Of a stretch of DNA of 16,851 nt, positions 1 through 6,234 are shown one piece after another. The stretch comes from Candidatus Tayloriibacteriota bacterium. Its GTDB lineage: Bacteria; Patescibacteriota; Minisyncoccia; Phycocordibacterales; PALSA-1337. The position numbers and the translations under genes are program-made. The notes below the pieces were generated by a model. It did not search any database. It was given only the letters and a program-made list of their open reading frames with translations, and was not told the DNA's origin. The stretch covers positions 1 to 16,851 of the forward strand of contig JAPLZI010000061.1 in NCBI GenBank assembly GCA_026395095.1. Direction: 5' to 3'. The first letter of the stretch is position 1, and every line of letters begins with the position of its first letter.

Positions 1-18
1 AACTAAATTAATAAAAAC

Positions 19-414
19 ATGACAACAGCTTTTCTTATCGGGCGCATTGTGTTCGCGTTGTATTGGCTTGTGGCGGCTTATGATCATCTCTTTAAGTCGG
101 ATAGCCTCGTTGGTTATACGGCCTCAAAAGGCGTAAAATCCGCGAAATTTGCTGTGATTGGTACGGGTGTTCTCTTGCTCCTAGGTGGATTGTCTATTTT
201 ACTCGGGCTTTATGTGAAGATAGGAATTGTTTTGCTTGTCATATTCCTCATAGGTGTGTCTTTTAAGATGCACGCCTTTTGGAAGGAAACTGAGCCAATG
301 GCTCGCATGGGTGACCGAATAAACTTTACTAAAAATATGGCGCTTGCCGGAGCACTTCTGATGTTGCTGGCCATTCCTCTTCCATGGGCGCTTTCGATAT
401 CGATCAATTGGTAG
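19..414 (+). CDS. DoxX family small membrane protein
   Basis: A 131-residue hydrophobic protein with about four transmembrane segments (roughly residues 4-22, 43-63, 68-87 and 105-127). The N-terminal GRIVFALYWLVAAYDHL segment and a charged loop with FKMHAFWKE before the last pair of helices fit the DoxX/SURF4-like family. DoxX proteins are inner-membrane proteins of poorly defined function; some form complexes linked to thiol or redox stress. The start follows an A-rich tract (ttaataaaaac-ATG) with no Shine-Dalgarno sequence, a pattern seen before other starts here. The gene converges on the DUF3298 gene and their 3' ends overlap by 11 bp (404-414). Only 18 nt lie upstream, so its promoter cannot be judged. 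A second DoxX-like gene lies at 13502-13906. The family call is good; the role is unknown. Confidence 0.8.
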   Translation: MTTAFLIGRIVFALYWLVAAYDHLFKSDSLVGYTASKGVKSAKFAVIGTGVLLLLGGLSILLGLYVKIGIVLLVIFLIGVSFKMHAFWKETEPMARMGDRINFTKNMALAGALLMLLAIPLPWALSISINW

Positions 415-1237
415 CCTGACAAAGCTTACTGAGGCCGGGTTCTATCGAAGAAAACGGAATAACTATTTGTTGCTCGCCAAACGCACCGGCTGCAACCGAA
501 TATTTCGGAAAATATATCTGAATGGAATTTTCTGTAAACGTAAAATTCTTGAAATTTTCGGTCTTTGGAACGGTGCCGTCGATGAGCGTTTCAGTAGGGG
601 TATTATCTCCGCTTATCGTTTTAGATTTCTCCAAAAGCTGTTTTCTAGCTTCTGTGCTTATGACGCTCAAATAATCTGTACTTGAAGCGAACAAGCCATC
701 GAGAGCCAGAATTTGTTTGTTAACGATGTCAAAATTAAATGTCTGCAATTCCTGGTTTTCATTTGCGCCTCCGACATATGAATCGAAACGAATGATCAAA
801 CTTACATAGGCATTATTTACTTGAACTGGTTCCCAACGTGCAAGAAATGAGAAATCGCTTGCATTAGGGGTTTCATTTTTCGCTGCAGTCGCCTTGCGAG
901 CGTCAGTATTTTCTTTAGCAATCGATCTGAACTCCTGAAGCCGGCTTGTGACTGCTGATTTTATTTCTTGGTTGAATTTTTCCGGCAAAGTAGGAAATTG
1001 CGGATATTCAACAGATACAGAAGGCGAAGAAGATGCTTGCTCGTCGATTTTTTCGATTGTTACGGAGAGTGGAGCACCACATTTTTGGACATCAGCATTT
1101 TCGGTGGATATTCTGTCAGTTTGTATAGGAGTGATCGCCGATTTGGCAGCACTTCTCGGTTCCATAACATAGAAAAGCACGCCTCCGACAATGCCGATAA
1201 TGATGATGAGGCCAATTATTCGCAAGAGGGTGTTCAT
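404..1237 (-). CDS. Membrane-anchored DUF4163/DUF3298 (RsiV-like ectodomain) protein
   Basis: This 277-residue protein has one N-terminal transmembrane helix (about residues 5-24), a Ser/Thr-rich linker, then a DUF4163-DUF3298 ectodomain. The supporting stretches are SVEYPQFPTLPEKFN near residue 80, a YVGGANENQ motif replacing the usual GGAHP, a FNFDIVNKQIL strand, and a C-terminal IQIYFPKYSVAAGAFG segment. The same domain pair forms the outer part of RsiV, the Bacillus anti-sigma factor that senses lysozyme, and occurs in PdaC-type proteins. Only six residues precede the helix, so no cytoplasmic anti-sigma domain is present. The gene is divergent from an ECF sigma factor 48 bp away. A TGT-TACAAT extended -10 ends 6 nt before the ATG, so the mRNA is probably leaderless. 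No lipobox is seen. The family assignment is firm; a sensing role is inference. Confidence 0.8.
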   Translation of the reverse strand: MNTLLRIIGLIIIIGIVGGVLFYVMEPRSAAKSAITPIQTDRISTENADVQKCGAPLSVTIEKIDEQASSSPSVSVEYPQFPTLPEKFNQEIKSAVTSRLQEFRSIAKENTDARKATAAKNETPNASDFSFLARWEPVQVNNAYVSLIIRFDSYVGGANENQELQTFNFDIVNKQILALDGLFASSTDYLSVISTEARKQLLEKSKTISGDNTPTETLIDGTVPKTENFKNFTFTENSIQIYFPKYSVAAGAFGEQQIVIPFSSIEPGLSKLCQATN

Positions 1238-1285
1238 GCGTTGATTGTAACATTTTCGCTTTGGCTTGGGTTATAATAGGGGAAT
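1238..1285. promoter_or_regulatory. Divergent promoter region, DUF3298 gene / ECF sigma gene
   Basis: On the plus strand a perfect TATAAT (1272-1277) stands 8 nt before the sigma ATG, with no convincing -35. On the minus strand TACAAT (complement of 1244-1249), preceded by TGT, stands 6 nt before the DUF3298 start. Both would give leaderless or nearly leaderless mRNAs. The whole divergent control region is only 48 bp, so the two genes could be co-regulated. Confidence 0.6.
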
Positions 1286-1879
1286 ATGGTGAAAAGAGAT
1301 ATAAAAGCATTATCTGACGCCGAATTACTCAGCCTTTCTCGTGAAGAGCCGGCGGTTTTCGAGGAAATTGTCAATCGATATCAAAGGTCTTTTGTGCGTA
1401 AAGCTGTTTCAATCTTACGCAATGAGGACGATGCCTACGACGCTGTTCAGGATACTTTCGTGAGGATATACACGGCTTCGGGAAAATTTGAGACACGAGA
1501 AGGAGCCTCATTTTCTTCGTGGGCATATACGATTCTAATCAATCAGTGTTATACATCCTACAAGAATAAGCATAAGAGAGAGCTTGTTTCATTGGAGTTT
1601 GTTCCCGAACTGGTTGAGGTTATTCCGGATCAGGCGAGCATAGATGATCTAGAGAGAAAGTATACGAAAGATTATCTTCTTAGCTTGATTTCCAAACTGC
1701 CTGTTCTATTGCGTAGAGTCGTCGAGTTGCATTTCATCGACGGTCTGCCACAGAGTGTTGTGGCGAAGCAGCAAGGCGTTTCGAATGCAGTCGTTAGAAG
1801 TCGCATTCATCGCGCCAAGAAAGAATTGCAAAAAATGAATCTGGAGCTTGTGTATGTCAAGGACCAAGCTAACGGTTAA
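1286..1879 (+). CDS. ECF-type RNA polymerase sigma-70 family factor
   Basis: A 197-residue protein with region 2 (about residues 22-95) and region 4 (about 128-185). Region 2 carries the typical FEEIVNRYQRSFVRKA start, a DDAYDAVQDTFVRIY core-binding helix and the FSSWAYTILINQCY helix that contacts the -10 element. Region 4 has LPVLLRRVVELHFIDGLP followed by a helix-turn-helix with VSNAVVRSRIHRAKKEL. Region 3 is missing, as in the ECF group. It would redirect RNA polymerase to a dedicated promoter set in response to a signal. A small membrane protein follows 17 nt downstream, and a DUF3298 ectodomain protein is divergent upstream. TATAAT lies 8 nt before the ATG. The call is secure; the signal and target promoters are unknown. 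Confidence 0.93.
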   Translation: MVKRDIKALSDAELLSLSREEPAVFEEIVNRYQRSFVRKAVSILRNEDDAYDAVQDTFVRIYTASGKFETREGASFSSWAYTILINQCYTSYKNKHKRELVSLEFVPELVEVIPDQASIDDLERKYTKDYLLSLISKLPVLLRRVVELHFIDGLPQSVVAKQQGVSNAVVRSRIHRAKKELQKMNLELVYVKDQANG

Positions 1880-1896
1880 ATCAAATAAATAAAAAA

Positions 1897-2247
1897 ATGA
1901 ACCAACAGGAACAACAACTGACTAGAGATGTTATGCGTCGTGTGAGATTTATCCACACTATGCATTACCTTTTGACTCCCAGCATAATCAAAGGGATTGT
2001 TTTTTTGGCTAGTTTAGTGAGCGTACTTTTCCTAGTTTCAGTTGTAAGCATTATAGATAACATGTCTCATTTGCCAAATGTGATGGCTTATTTCCCTTAT
2101 ATTTTTGGTGCGTACTTGCAAACCTCTTTCGATGTGCAGTCGATAATAGTTTTGGCTATCGCGGCCTTGGCTTGGTTAGCTTATGATATGGTTTCTAGAA
2201 TTTCCAATTATGGTTGGTCAGTGCAGAGGATTTTCGCTCACTCATAA
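1897..2247 (+). CDS. Small two-helix membrane protein, candidate anti-sigma factor
   Basis: I do not recognise a family. The 116-residue protein has a charged, probably cytoplasmic N-terminal helix (QQLTRDVMRRVRFIHTMHY), a transmembrane segment at about residues 32-53, a loop, and a second transmembrane segment at about 82-100. It ends in a short tail with RISNYGWSVQRIF. The start follows aaataaataaaaaa with no Shine-Dalgarno sequence. It lies 17 nt behind the ECF sigma gene in the same orientation and is probably cotranscribed. Membrane anti-sigma factors commonly follow their sigma gene and bind it with a short N-terminal cytoplasmic helix. That makes an anti-sigma role plausible, but no anti-sigma signature such as the zinc HxxxCxxC motif is present. 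Confidence 0.6.
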   Translation: MNQQEQQLTRDVMRRVRFIHTMHYLLTPSIIKGIVFLASLVSVLFLVSVVSIIDNMSHLPNVMAYFPYIFGAYLQTSFDVQSIIVLAIAALAWLAYDMVSRISNYGWSVQRIFAHS

Positions 2248-2278
2248 GAAAGTAGGAAAGAATGCTTGCTTTATTCTC

Positions 2279-2307
2279 TTGCAACCCCGCGTTTTTATTG
2301 CTTAAAT
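2279..2307 (+). promoter_or_regulatory. Promoter of the substrate-binding protein gene (leaderless)
   Basis: TTGCAA (2279-2284), a 17-bp spacer and TTAAAT (2302-2307) stand 6 nt before the ATG at 2314. Transcription would begin at or next to the start codon. This supports 2314 rather than the upstream in-frame ATG at 2266, which would lie upstream of both promoter elements. Confidence 0.6.
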
Positions 2308-2313
2308 AGCTTC

Positions 2314-3384
2314 ATGAAGCAAACTACTTGGCTCGCGCTCACACTTCTGGTCATCTTTGCCGTTTTGTTCGGTCTAGCCAGAAGGAATACGGTAAAGGAT
2401 TTGAGCACACAACCTATCAAGATTGGTGCAGTATTGCCTCTTACAGGGCCTGTGGCTGGACTGGGTGAAGCTCTGAAACTCGGTTATACGTGGAAAATAG
2501 AGGAATTAAATAAGGAAGGAAAGATCACCTCCTTTTATCTTGAAGATTCAAAGTCTAATGCAAAAGACGCCGTGACTGCCTTTTTAAAACTGGCTGACGT
2601 AGAAAAAGTACCAATCATTTTTACTACGATGTCTGCAGTATCTATGACCCTCCGACCTATTGCGGAGCAAAGATCAGTGCTCCTGTGGGCTGATGCGGCA
2701 CATCCTCTATTAACTAGAGATACGAGGTTTGTCCTGCGTCATAGCAATACTTCCAATAAGGATGCAGAAGTCCTAGCGAATAAAGTCATCGAACTCGCTG
2801 GTAAGAAGACGGGAGTTTTGTATCAAAATGACGACTGGGGAGTGGCTGCATCGGAGTTGCTTTCCGGAAATCTTTCCGCAGTTGGAAACAAAGCAGTTCT
2901 CGAACCTATAGACAATAAATCTGCTGATTTCCGTATTTTACTTACCAAGCTTATTAGCCAAAAGATAGATTCATTGGTGACTATAGTTGCAGGTCCGCCA
3001 TCTGGAATAATCATCAAACAAGCGCGTGAGCTTGGTTTCAAGGGAAATATTGTATCATCTGTTGGCATCATCCTTACTCCGGATGCTCAAAATCTAGCTG
3101 GGAGCTATCTCAAAGGGACTTATTATCAGACATATGATGAAAATCCTTTATTCGCCAGTGATTATCGCGCTAGGTTCAATGCACCTCCAGCGGCGTTTAC
3201 TCATGTTGGTTATACAGATATGGAACTACTTATGGATGCGATAGAACAAACCGGCACTGTGGATCCAACCCAGATTGTTAGGTATATAAAAGGCCTGAAA
3301 TCATTCAAGGGAAAATATGAAACTGTCGAAATAACACCTGAAGGTGATATCATCGTGCCGACTATAGTTAAGCAGTGGCAATAA
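2314..3384 (+). CDS. Branched-chain amino acid type ABC substrate-binding protein (Peripla_BP_6)
   Basis: A 356-residue protein with an N-terminal membrane anchor or signal (residues 4-22, hydrophobic LALTLLVIFAVLFGLA, no lipobox cysteine) and a type I periplasmic-binding fold. Matches to the Leu/Ile/Val-binding family include IKIGAVLPLTGPVAGLGE at the mature start, a LEDSKSNAKDAVTAF segment, an ADAAHPLLTRDTRFVLR segment, a GVLYQNDDWGVAASE domain-crossing region and a HVGYTDMELLMDAIE helix near the C-terminus. It should bind a small ligand outside the membrane. No permease or ATPase gene is adjacent, so either the transporter is encoded elsewhere or the protein is a receptor. I chose ATG 2314 because a promoter ends 6 nt before it and the sequence before it adds nothing signal-like. 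The ligand cannot be predicted. Confidence 0.85.
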   Translation: MKQTTWLALTLLVIFAVLFGLARRNTVKDLSTQPIKIGAVLPLTGPVAGLGEALKLGYTWKIEELNKEGKITSFYLEDSKSNAKDAVTAFLKLADVEKVPIIFTTMSAVSMTLRPIAEQRSVLLWADAAHPLLTRDTRFVLRHSNTSNKDAEVLANKVIELAGKKTGVLYQNDDWGVAASELLSGNLSAVGNKAVLEPIDNKSADFRILLTKLISQKIDSLVTIVAGPPSGIIIKQARELGFKGNIVSSVGIILTPDAQNLAGSYLKGTYYQTYDENPLFASDYRARFNAPPAAFTHVGYTDMELLMDAIEQTGTVDPTQIVRYIKGLKSFKGKYETVEITPEGDIIVPTIVKQWQ

Positions 3385-3401
3385 TTAAGCAGTGATAATG
3401 T
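3368..3401 (+). repeat. 17-bp tandem duplication across a stop codon
   Basis: TTAAGCAGTG occurs at 3368-3377 and again at 3385-3394, exactly 17 bp apart, with partly similar flanks (GCAATAA and ATAATGT). The first copy carries the last codons and stop of the substrate-binding protein gene. It looks like a small slippage duplication and has no evident function. Confidence 0.6.
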
Positions 3402-3417
3402 GCGTAAAAACTTGCCG

Positions 3418-4116
3418 TTACCACGGGTATTTTTCACCCTTGAACCAGAATTGGCCGGTTTCGGGTCTTTCTATAGCAAGTTTGTAAATATTCTCAGCGG
3501 CTTCCTCGGGCGTGACGGACGCTTCGGGTCCGCCCATATCTGTTTTTACCCAACCCGGATGGACTGAAGATACAGTGATTTTGATCCCATCATGAATGAA
3601 TCTGTTTGAAAGCGTTCTGGTGTACATATTCAAGGCGACTTTGGAAATCTTGTAGGAAGGGTAATGATACGGGTAGTGCGTAGTTCTAAGGTCGGATGCG
3701 CCGTAAAGAGAGCCCGCAGATGAAGAAATATTCACTATATGGCCATTGTCTCTGATCAGACCTATCATATGTTCGGTGAAATCGATCGGACCGATGAGAT
3801 TTACTTCGAGTGTCTGGCGAAGTTTTTCAATGATAACCTTCGTATCATCGTTGTCGAATAATGCGCCGGCGTTGTTTATGAGAATGTCGATAGTGATTCC
3901 TAGCTGGTTTATCTTATCGGCGCAATCTTTGATCGAACTCGGGGAAGTGAGATCCAGCGCGAAGTTTTTTAAGTTTGGTGATTTGAATATCCCGGTTATT
4001 TTCGATGTATCACTGCCGTGCGTCGTTCCGATGACTGAATATCCTTCGGCCAGGAACTTTTGAGCCAGAGCTTTGCCGATACCACGCCCGATGCCAGTTA
4101 TTAGTACGGTTTTCAT
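3418..4116 (-). CDS. Short-chain dehydrogenase/reductase (SDR) family oxidoreductase
   Basis: A 232-residue Rossmann-fold enzyme of classical SDR length. The nucleotide-binding TGxxxGxG motif is TGIGRGIG at residues 7-14, NNAG is at 81-84, the catalytic serine lies in NISSSAG (129-135), and YxxxK is Y155/K159. HPGWVKTDMGG (186-195) is the usual loop after the active site. It should oxidise or reduce an unidentified small alcohol or carbonyl compound with NAD(P)(H). The threonines and TTHGSD after the second strand do not clearly settle NAD versus NADP. It converges on the substrate-binding protein gene with a 33-nt gap. TAATAT, preceded by TGC, ends 6 nt before the ATG, so the mRNA is probably leaderless. 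The family call is secure; the substrate is unknown. Confidence 0.92.
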   Translation of the reverse strand: MKTVLITGIGRGIGKALAQKFLAEGYSVIGTTHGSDTSKITGIFKSPNLKNFALDLTSPSSIKDCADKINQLGITIDILINNAGALFDNDDTKVIIEKLRQTLEVNLIGPIDFTEHMIGLIRDNGHIVNISSSAGSLYGASDLRTTHYPYHYPSYKISKVALNMYTRTLSNRFIHDGIKITVSSVHPGWVKTDMGGPEASVTPEEAAENIYKLAIERPETGQFWFKGEKYPW

Positions 4117-4122
4117 GCCTGA

Positions 4123-4157
4123 ATATTAGCATAAAAACAGTAAAAAGTTTCTGTCAA
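4123..4157 (-). promoter_or_regulatory. Promoter of the SDR gene
   Basis: Reading the minus strand, TTGACA (complement of 4152-4157), an 18-bp spacer and TATGCT (complement of 4128-4133) form one promoter. A TGC-TAATAT extended -10 (complement of 4123-4128) overlaps it and ends 6 nt before the ATG. Either gives a leader of 0 to about 5 nt. Confidence 0.5.
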
Positions 4158-4211
4158 AAAAGTTAAATAGTTCGTTTTTCTGTTGGTGATGCGACGGGTG
4201 TCATTCTTATC

Positions 4212-4241
4212 ACTTTTGCTACATGCGAAAGTAGATTTTTT
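4212..4241 (+). terminator. Possible intrinsic terminator
   Basis: ACTTTTGC (4212-4219) and GCGAAAGT (4225-4232) form an 8-bp stem with one T-G pair and a TACAT loop, followed by agATTTTTTG on the plus strand. No plus-strand gene ends nearby. It could stop readthrough from the substrate-binding protein gene across the antisense of the SDR gene. The rest of the gap from 4117 to 4342 shows nothing else convincing. Confidence 0.4.
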
Positions 4242-4342
4242 GTGAACGATTTTAAGCCATTATTTTGGGGGAAATTTGGCCAGTTTCGCATCTAGAAGAA
4301 ACATAAAAAAAGAACTTCTCTGGTGGGATTGCTTTTATGGTT

Positions 4343-4371
4343 TTGTCTTGAATTGAAGCCCAAGGTATAAT
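4343..4371 (+). promoter_or_regulatory. Strong sigma-70 promoter of an RNA transcript
   Basis: TTGTCT (4343-4348), an exact 17-bp spacer and a perfect TATAAT (4366-4371). No open reading frame of note follows; a structured segment and a terminator do. The predicted start is near 4378. Confidence 0.7.
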
Positions 4372-4377
4372 GCGATT

Positions 4378-4490
4378 GTTCCCTTTAAGGGGCTTTTAAG
4401 ACCTAGGCAACTAGGCAGGATACGGCGACAGCTAAAGCAAGCCTGCCGTGTCCTTAGTTAGGAAAACCGCCTAGTCGCGGTTTTCTGTTT
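4378..4490 (+). ncRNA. Candidate structured non-coding RNA, about 110 nt
   Basis: The segment lies between a near-consensus promoter and an intrinsic terminator and has no plausible coding frame. Its core is an extended hairpin: AGGATACGGC (4417-4426) pairs fully with GCCGTGTCCT (4445-4454), allowing one T-G pair. The stem continues as AACTA/TAGTT (4409-4413 with 4455-4459) across a three-base bulge, then CCT/AGG (4402-4404 with 4460-4462). The apical loop is 18 nt. CTAGGC occurs twice (4403-4408 and 4411-4416) and is complementary to GCCTAG (4469-4474) in the terminator arm and loop, so an antiterminator fold is possible. It lacks the SRP RNA apical motif, tmRNA features and a tRNA fold. No plus-strand gene follows for more than 1.7 kb, so it looks free-standing. 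I cannot assign it to a known class. Confidence 0.55.
4463..4490. terminator. Intrinsic terminator, probably bidirectional
   Basis: AAAACCGC (4463-4470) and GCGGTTTT (4477-4484) form an 8-bp stem with the loop CTAGTC, followed by CTGTTTTAT. On the plus strand it ends the candidate RNA. Because the stem itself ends in A and T runs, it can also serve the minus-strand RraB-like gene, which stops at 4524. Confidence 0.75.
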
Positions 4491-4523
4491 TATATACCAT
4501 GAATTTTCTGCAGAAAAGGTAAG

Positions 4524-4766
4524 TTATCTTTCGTAACCATCATAGATTCCTTCGAATTGTTCTGCGGCCTCGGTAAGTTTTTTATCCATTTTTATCAACT
4601 CATCGCTACTAATATTTTTCTTGACTCTTAAAGCATAATGATTTGACGCATCGTAATCAAATGCACCCATGCTTTCTAAAGTGAATCCCTCTTTCTTAAG
4701 AGTTCGGAAAAATTGTTCGGCGAGGTTTTTATTTGGAAAATAGAAGAAAAATAAGACCTCTGACAT
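4524..4766 (-). CDS. RraB-like (regulator of RNase E activity B family) small protein
   Basis: An 80-residue single-domain protein matching the RraB/DUF1260 fold. It opens with a VLFFFYFPNKNLAEQFF strand and helix, then GFTLESMG, then a YALRVKK strand, an ELIKMDKKLTEAAEQF helix, and the characteristic ending GIYDGYER (YDGWE-like). In Escherichia coli RraB binds and inhibits RNase E; whether this host has RNase E is not visible. ATG 4766 is used because it lies 1 nt after the aspS stop (TAA-T-ATG) and has a weak AAGGAA Shine-Dalgarno-like tract inside the end of aspS. The upstream in-frame ATG would overlap aspS. It is almost certainly cotranscribed and translationally coupled with aspS. The fold call is fairly good; the function is inference. 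Confidence 0.7.
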   Translation of the reverse strand: MSEVLFFFYFPNKNLAEQFFRTLKKEGFTLESMGAFDYDASNHYALRVKKNISSDELIKMDKKLTEAAEQFEGIYDGYER

Positions 4767-4767
4767 A

Positions 4768-6159
4768 TTATTTCCTTTTTCTAAGTTCAATTCCTAGCTC
4801 TTTCAACTGTTTTTCCGCAACTTCGCTTGGTGCACCCATCATGAGGTCCTTACCTTCGCCGGTTTTTGCAAAAGGAATAACTTCGCGGATATTCGCTTCA
4901 TTTTCGAGCAACATGACGATGCGGTCTATGCCAGGGGCGCAACCTCCGTGCGGTGGGGCACCGTATTCGAAGGCTTCGAGCATGTGTCCGAAGCGGCCCA
5001 TTATTGTTTTATTATCGAGGCCCAAGATCTCAAAGACCTTGTTTTGCATCTTGCGGTTGTGTATACGGATGGAACCTCCACCGACTTCATAACCATTCAA
5101 GACGATATCATATGCGTTTGCGAGTGCCTTGAGTGGATCAGTGTCGAGTAGATGTTCATCACCGGCCTTCGGTGCTGTGAATGGATGATGCACGGCTTGC
5201 ACACCACCCTCATCGTCTTTTTCAAACATGGGGAAGTCAACAACCCAACATAGTGCCAGTTCGTTAGGATCGTTCTTGTTCACACGCATATCCGGCTTGT
5301 CGTTGCCATATTTTTCCATTGATTCGGCATAAGTGATGCGCGGAAATGGGGTCTTCGTTATCTTTTTATTCGGATACAGCGTCTTTATTAGATCTATGAA
5401 CATTCCCTCTATATAACTGATGATATCCTCTTGGGTTATGAAAGACATCTCAAGGTCAAGCTGGGTGAATTCTGGCTGACGATCGCCGCGAGTGTCCTCA
5501 TCGCGGAAACAGCGGGCGATCTGGAAGTATTTTTCGAAGCCGGCAACCATGGAAAGCTGTTTGAACTGCTGGGGAGACTGCGGAAGCACATAGAATTTTC
5601 CGTTTTCGAGGCGAGAAGGGACGATGTATTCGCGCGAGCCTTCCGGAGTGCCTTTCATGAGGATGGGAGTCTCTATCTCCACGAAACCATTCTTGTGCAT
5701 ATAGTCGCGGAAGAATGAGATGATCTTGTCGCGCTGGCGAATATTCTTCTGCATGCGCGGTCGGCGCAGATCAAGGTAGCGATATTTGAGACGGAGGTCC
5801 TCGTTTATGTCGCGGCCATCGCTTCTAACATCGAAGGGTGGAGTGTTGGCTTCATTCAGGATCTCGATTTTTTTGAGCTCAAGTTCGATACTGCCGTTTT
5901 CCTCATCTTTGGAGACCATTTTCTCAGGTCTTTTGTTTATGATGCCTGTTGCGGCAATGACCCATTCGGAACGGAGCTTTGAGGCTGTTTCGTGAGCATC
6001 CTTATTATTCGGCAGAGCTACTGACTGGATTCGCCCTGTCGAGTCGCGAAAATCAATGAATATGATCTTGCCGTGGTCGCGCCTGACGTCAACCCAGCCT
6101 TTAATAACAACCTCCTGTCCTATGCGATTTTTTAGGTCTTTTATGTATGTTCTTTGCAT
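4768..6159 (-). CDS. aspS: Aspartyl-tRNA synthetase, bacterial type lacking the GAD insertion domain
   Basis: This class II synthetase charges tRNA with aspartate. The 463 residues hold an OB-fold anticodon-binding domain (about 1-105) and a catalytic core. Motif 1 lies near GFVEIETPIL (158-167), motif 2 is FRDEDTRGDRQPEF (218-231) and motif 3 is GIDRIVMLL (410-418). SPQQFKQ (195-201) and GGGSIRIH (360-367) are typical of the family. Bacterial AspRS is usually about 590 residues with a GAD domain inside the core. Here YGNDKPDMR (284-292) joins WVVDFPMFE (305-313) through only a dozen residues, so that domain is missing cleanly. H29 in RRDHG resembles non-discriminating AspRS, which also charges tRNA-Asn. 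TATAGT lies 7 nt before the ATG on the minus strand. The RraB-like gene follows directly. Confidence 0.96.
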   Translation of the reverse strand: MQRTYIKDLKNRIGQEVVIKGWVDVRRDHGKIIFIDFRDSTGRIQSVALPNNKDAHETASKLRSEWVIAATGIINKRPEKMVSKDEENGSIELELKKIEILNEANTPPFDVRSDGRDINEDLRLKYRYLDLRRPRMQKNIRQRDKIISFFRDYMHKNGFVEIETPILMKGTPEGSREYIVPSRLENGKFYVLPQSPQQFKQLSMVAGFEKYFQIARCFRDEDTRGDRQPEFTQLDLEMSFITQEDIISYIEGMFIDLIKTLYPNKKITKTPFPRITYAESMEKYGNDKPDMRVNKNDPNELALCWVVDFPMFEKDDEGGVQAVHHPFTAPKAGDEHLLDTDPLKALANAYDIVLNGYEVGGGSIRIHNRKMQNKVFEILGLDNKTIMGRFGHMLEAFEYGAPPHGGCAPGIDRIVMLLENEANIREVIPFAKTGEGKDLMMGAPSEVAEKQLKELGIELRKRK

Positions 6160-6234
6160 GTGGAAAACTATAACACATTTTTACAAATATGTTGCTATAA
6201 TATGTGCACTATTAACTAAGCTTAAAAAAGCTCT
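6160..6234. promoter_or_regulatory. Divergent promoter region, aspS / Gmad2 gene
   Basis: On the plus strand TGC-TATAAT (6193-6201) is an extended -10 with a predicted leader of about 27 nt; that leader contains a small AGCTT/AAGCT hairpin just before the ATG at 6235. On the minus strand TATAGT (complement of 6167-6172) ends 7 nt before the aspS start, predicting a nearly leaderless mRNA. No good -35 is seen for either. Confidence 0.55.

Noticed and set aside
968..1276. Plus-strand frame antisense to the DUF3298 gene
   Set aside because: It is fully covered by a gene with a recognised domain, and its translation has no family features.
2266..2313. Upstream start for the substrate-binding protein
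   Set aside because: It lies before both promoter elements, and the extra 16 residues would disturb the N-terminal anchor.
4378..4490. SRP RNA, tmRNA or tRNA in the aspS downstream gap
   Set aside because: The apical SRP motif, an alanine tRNA-like end with CCA, and a cloverleaf are all lacking.
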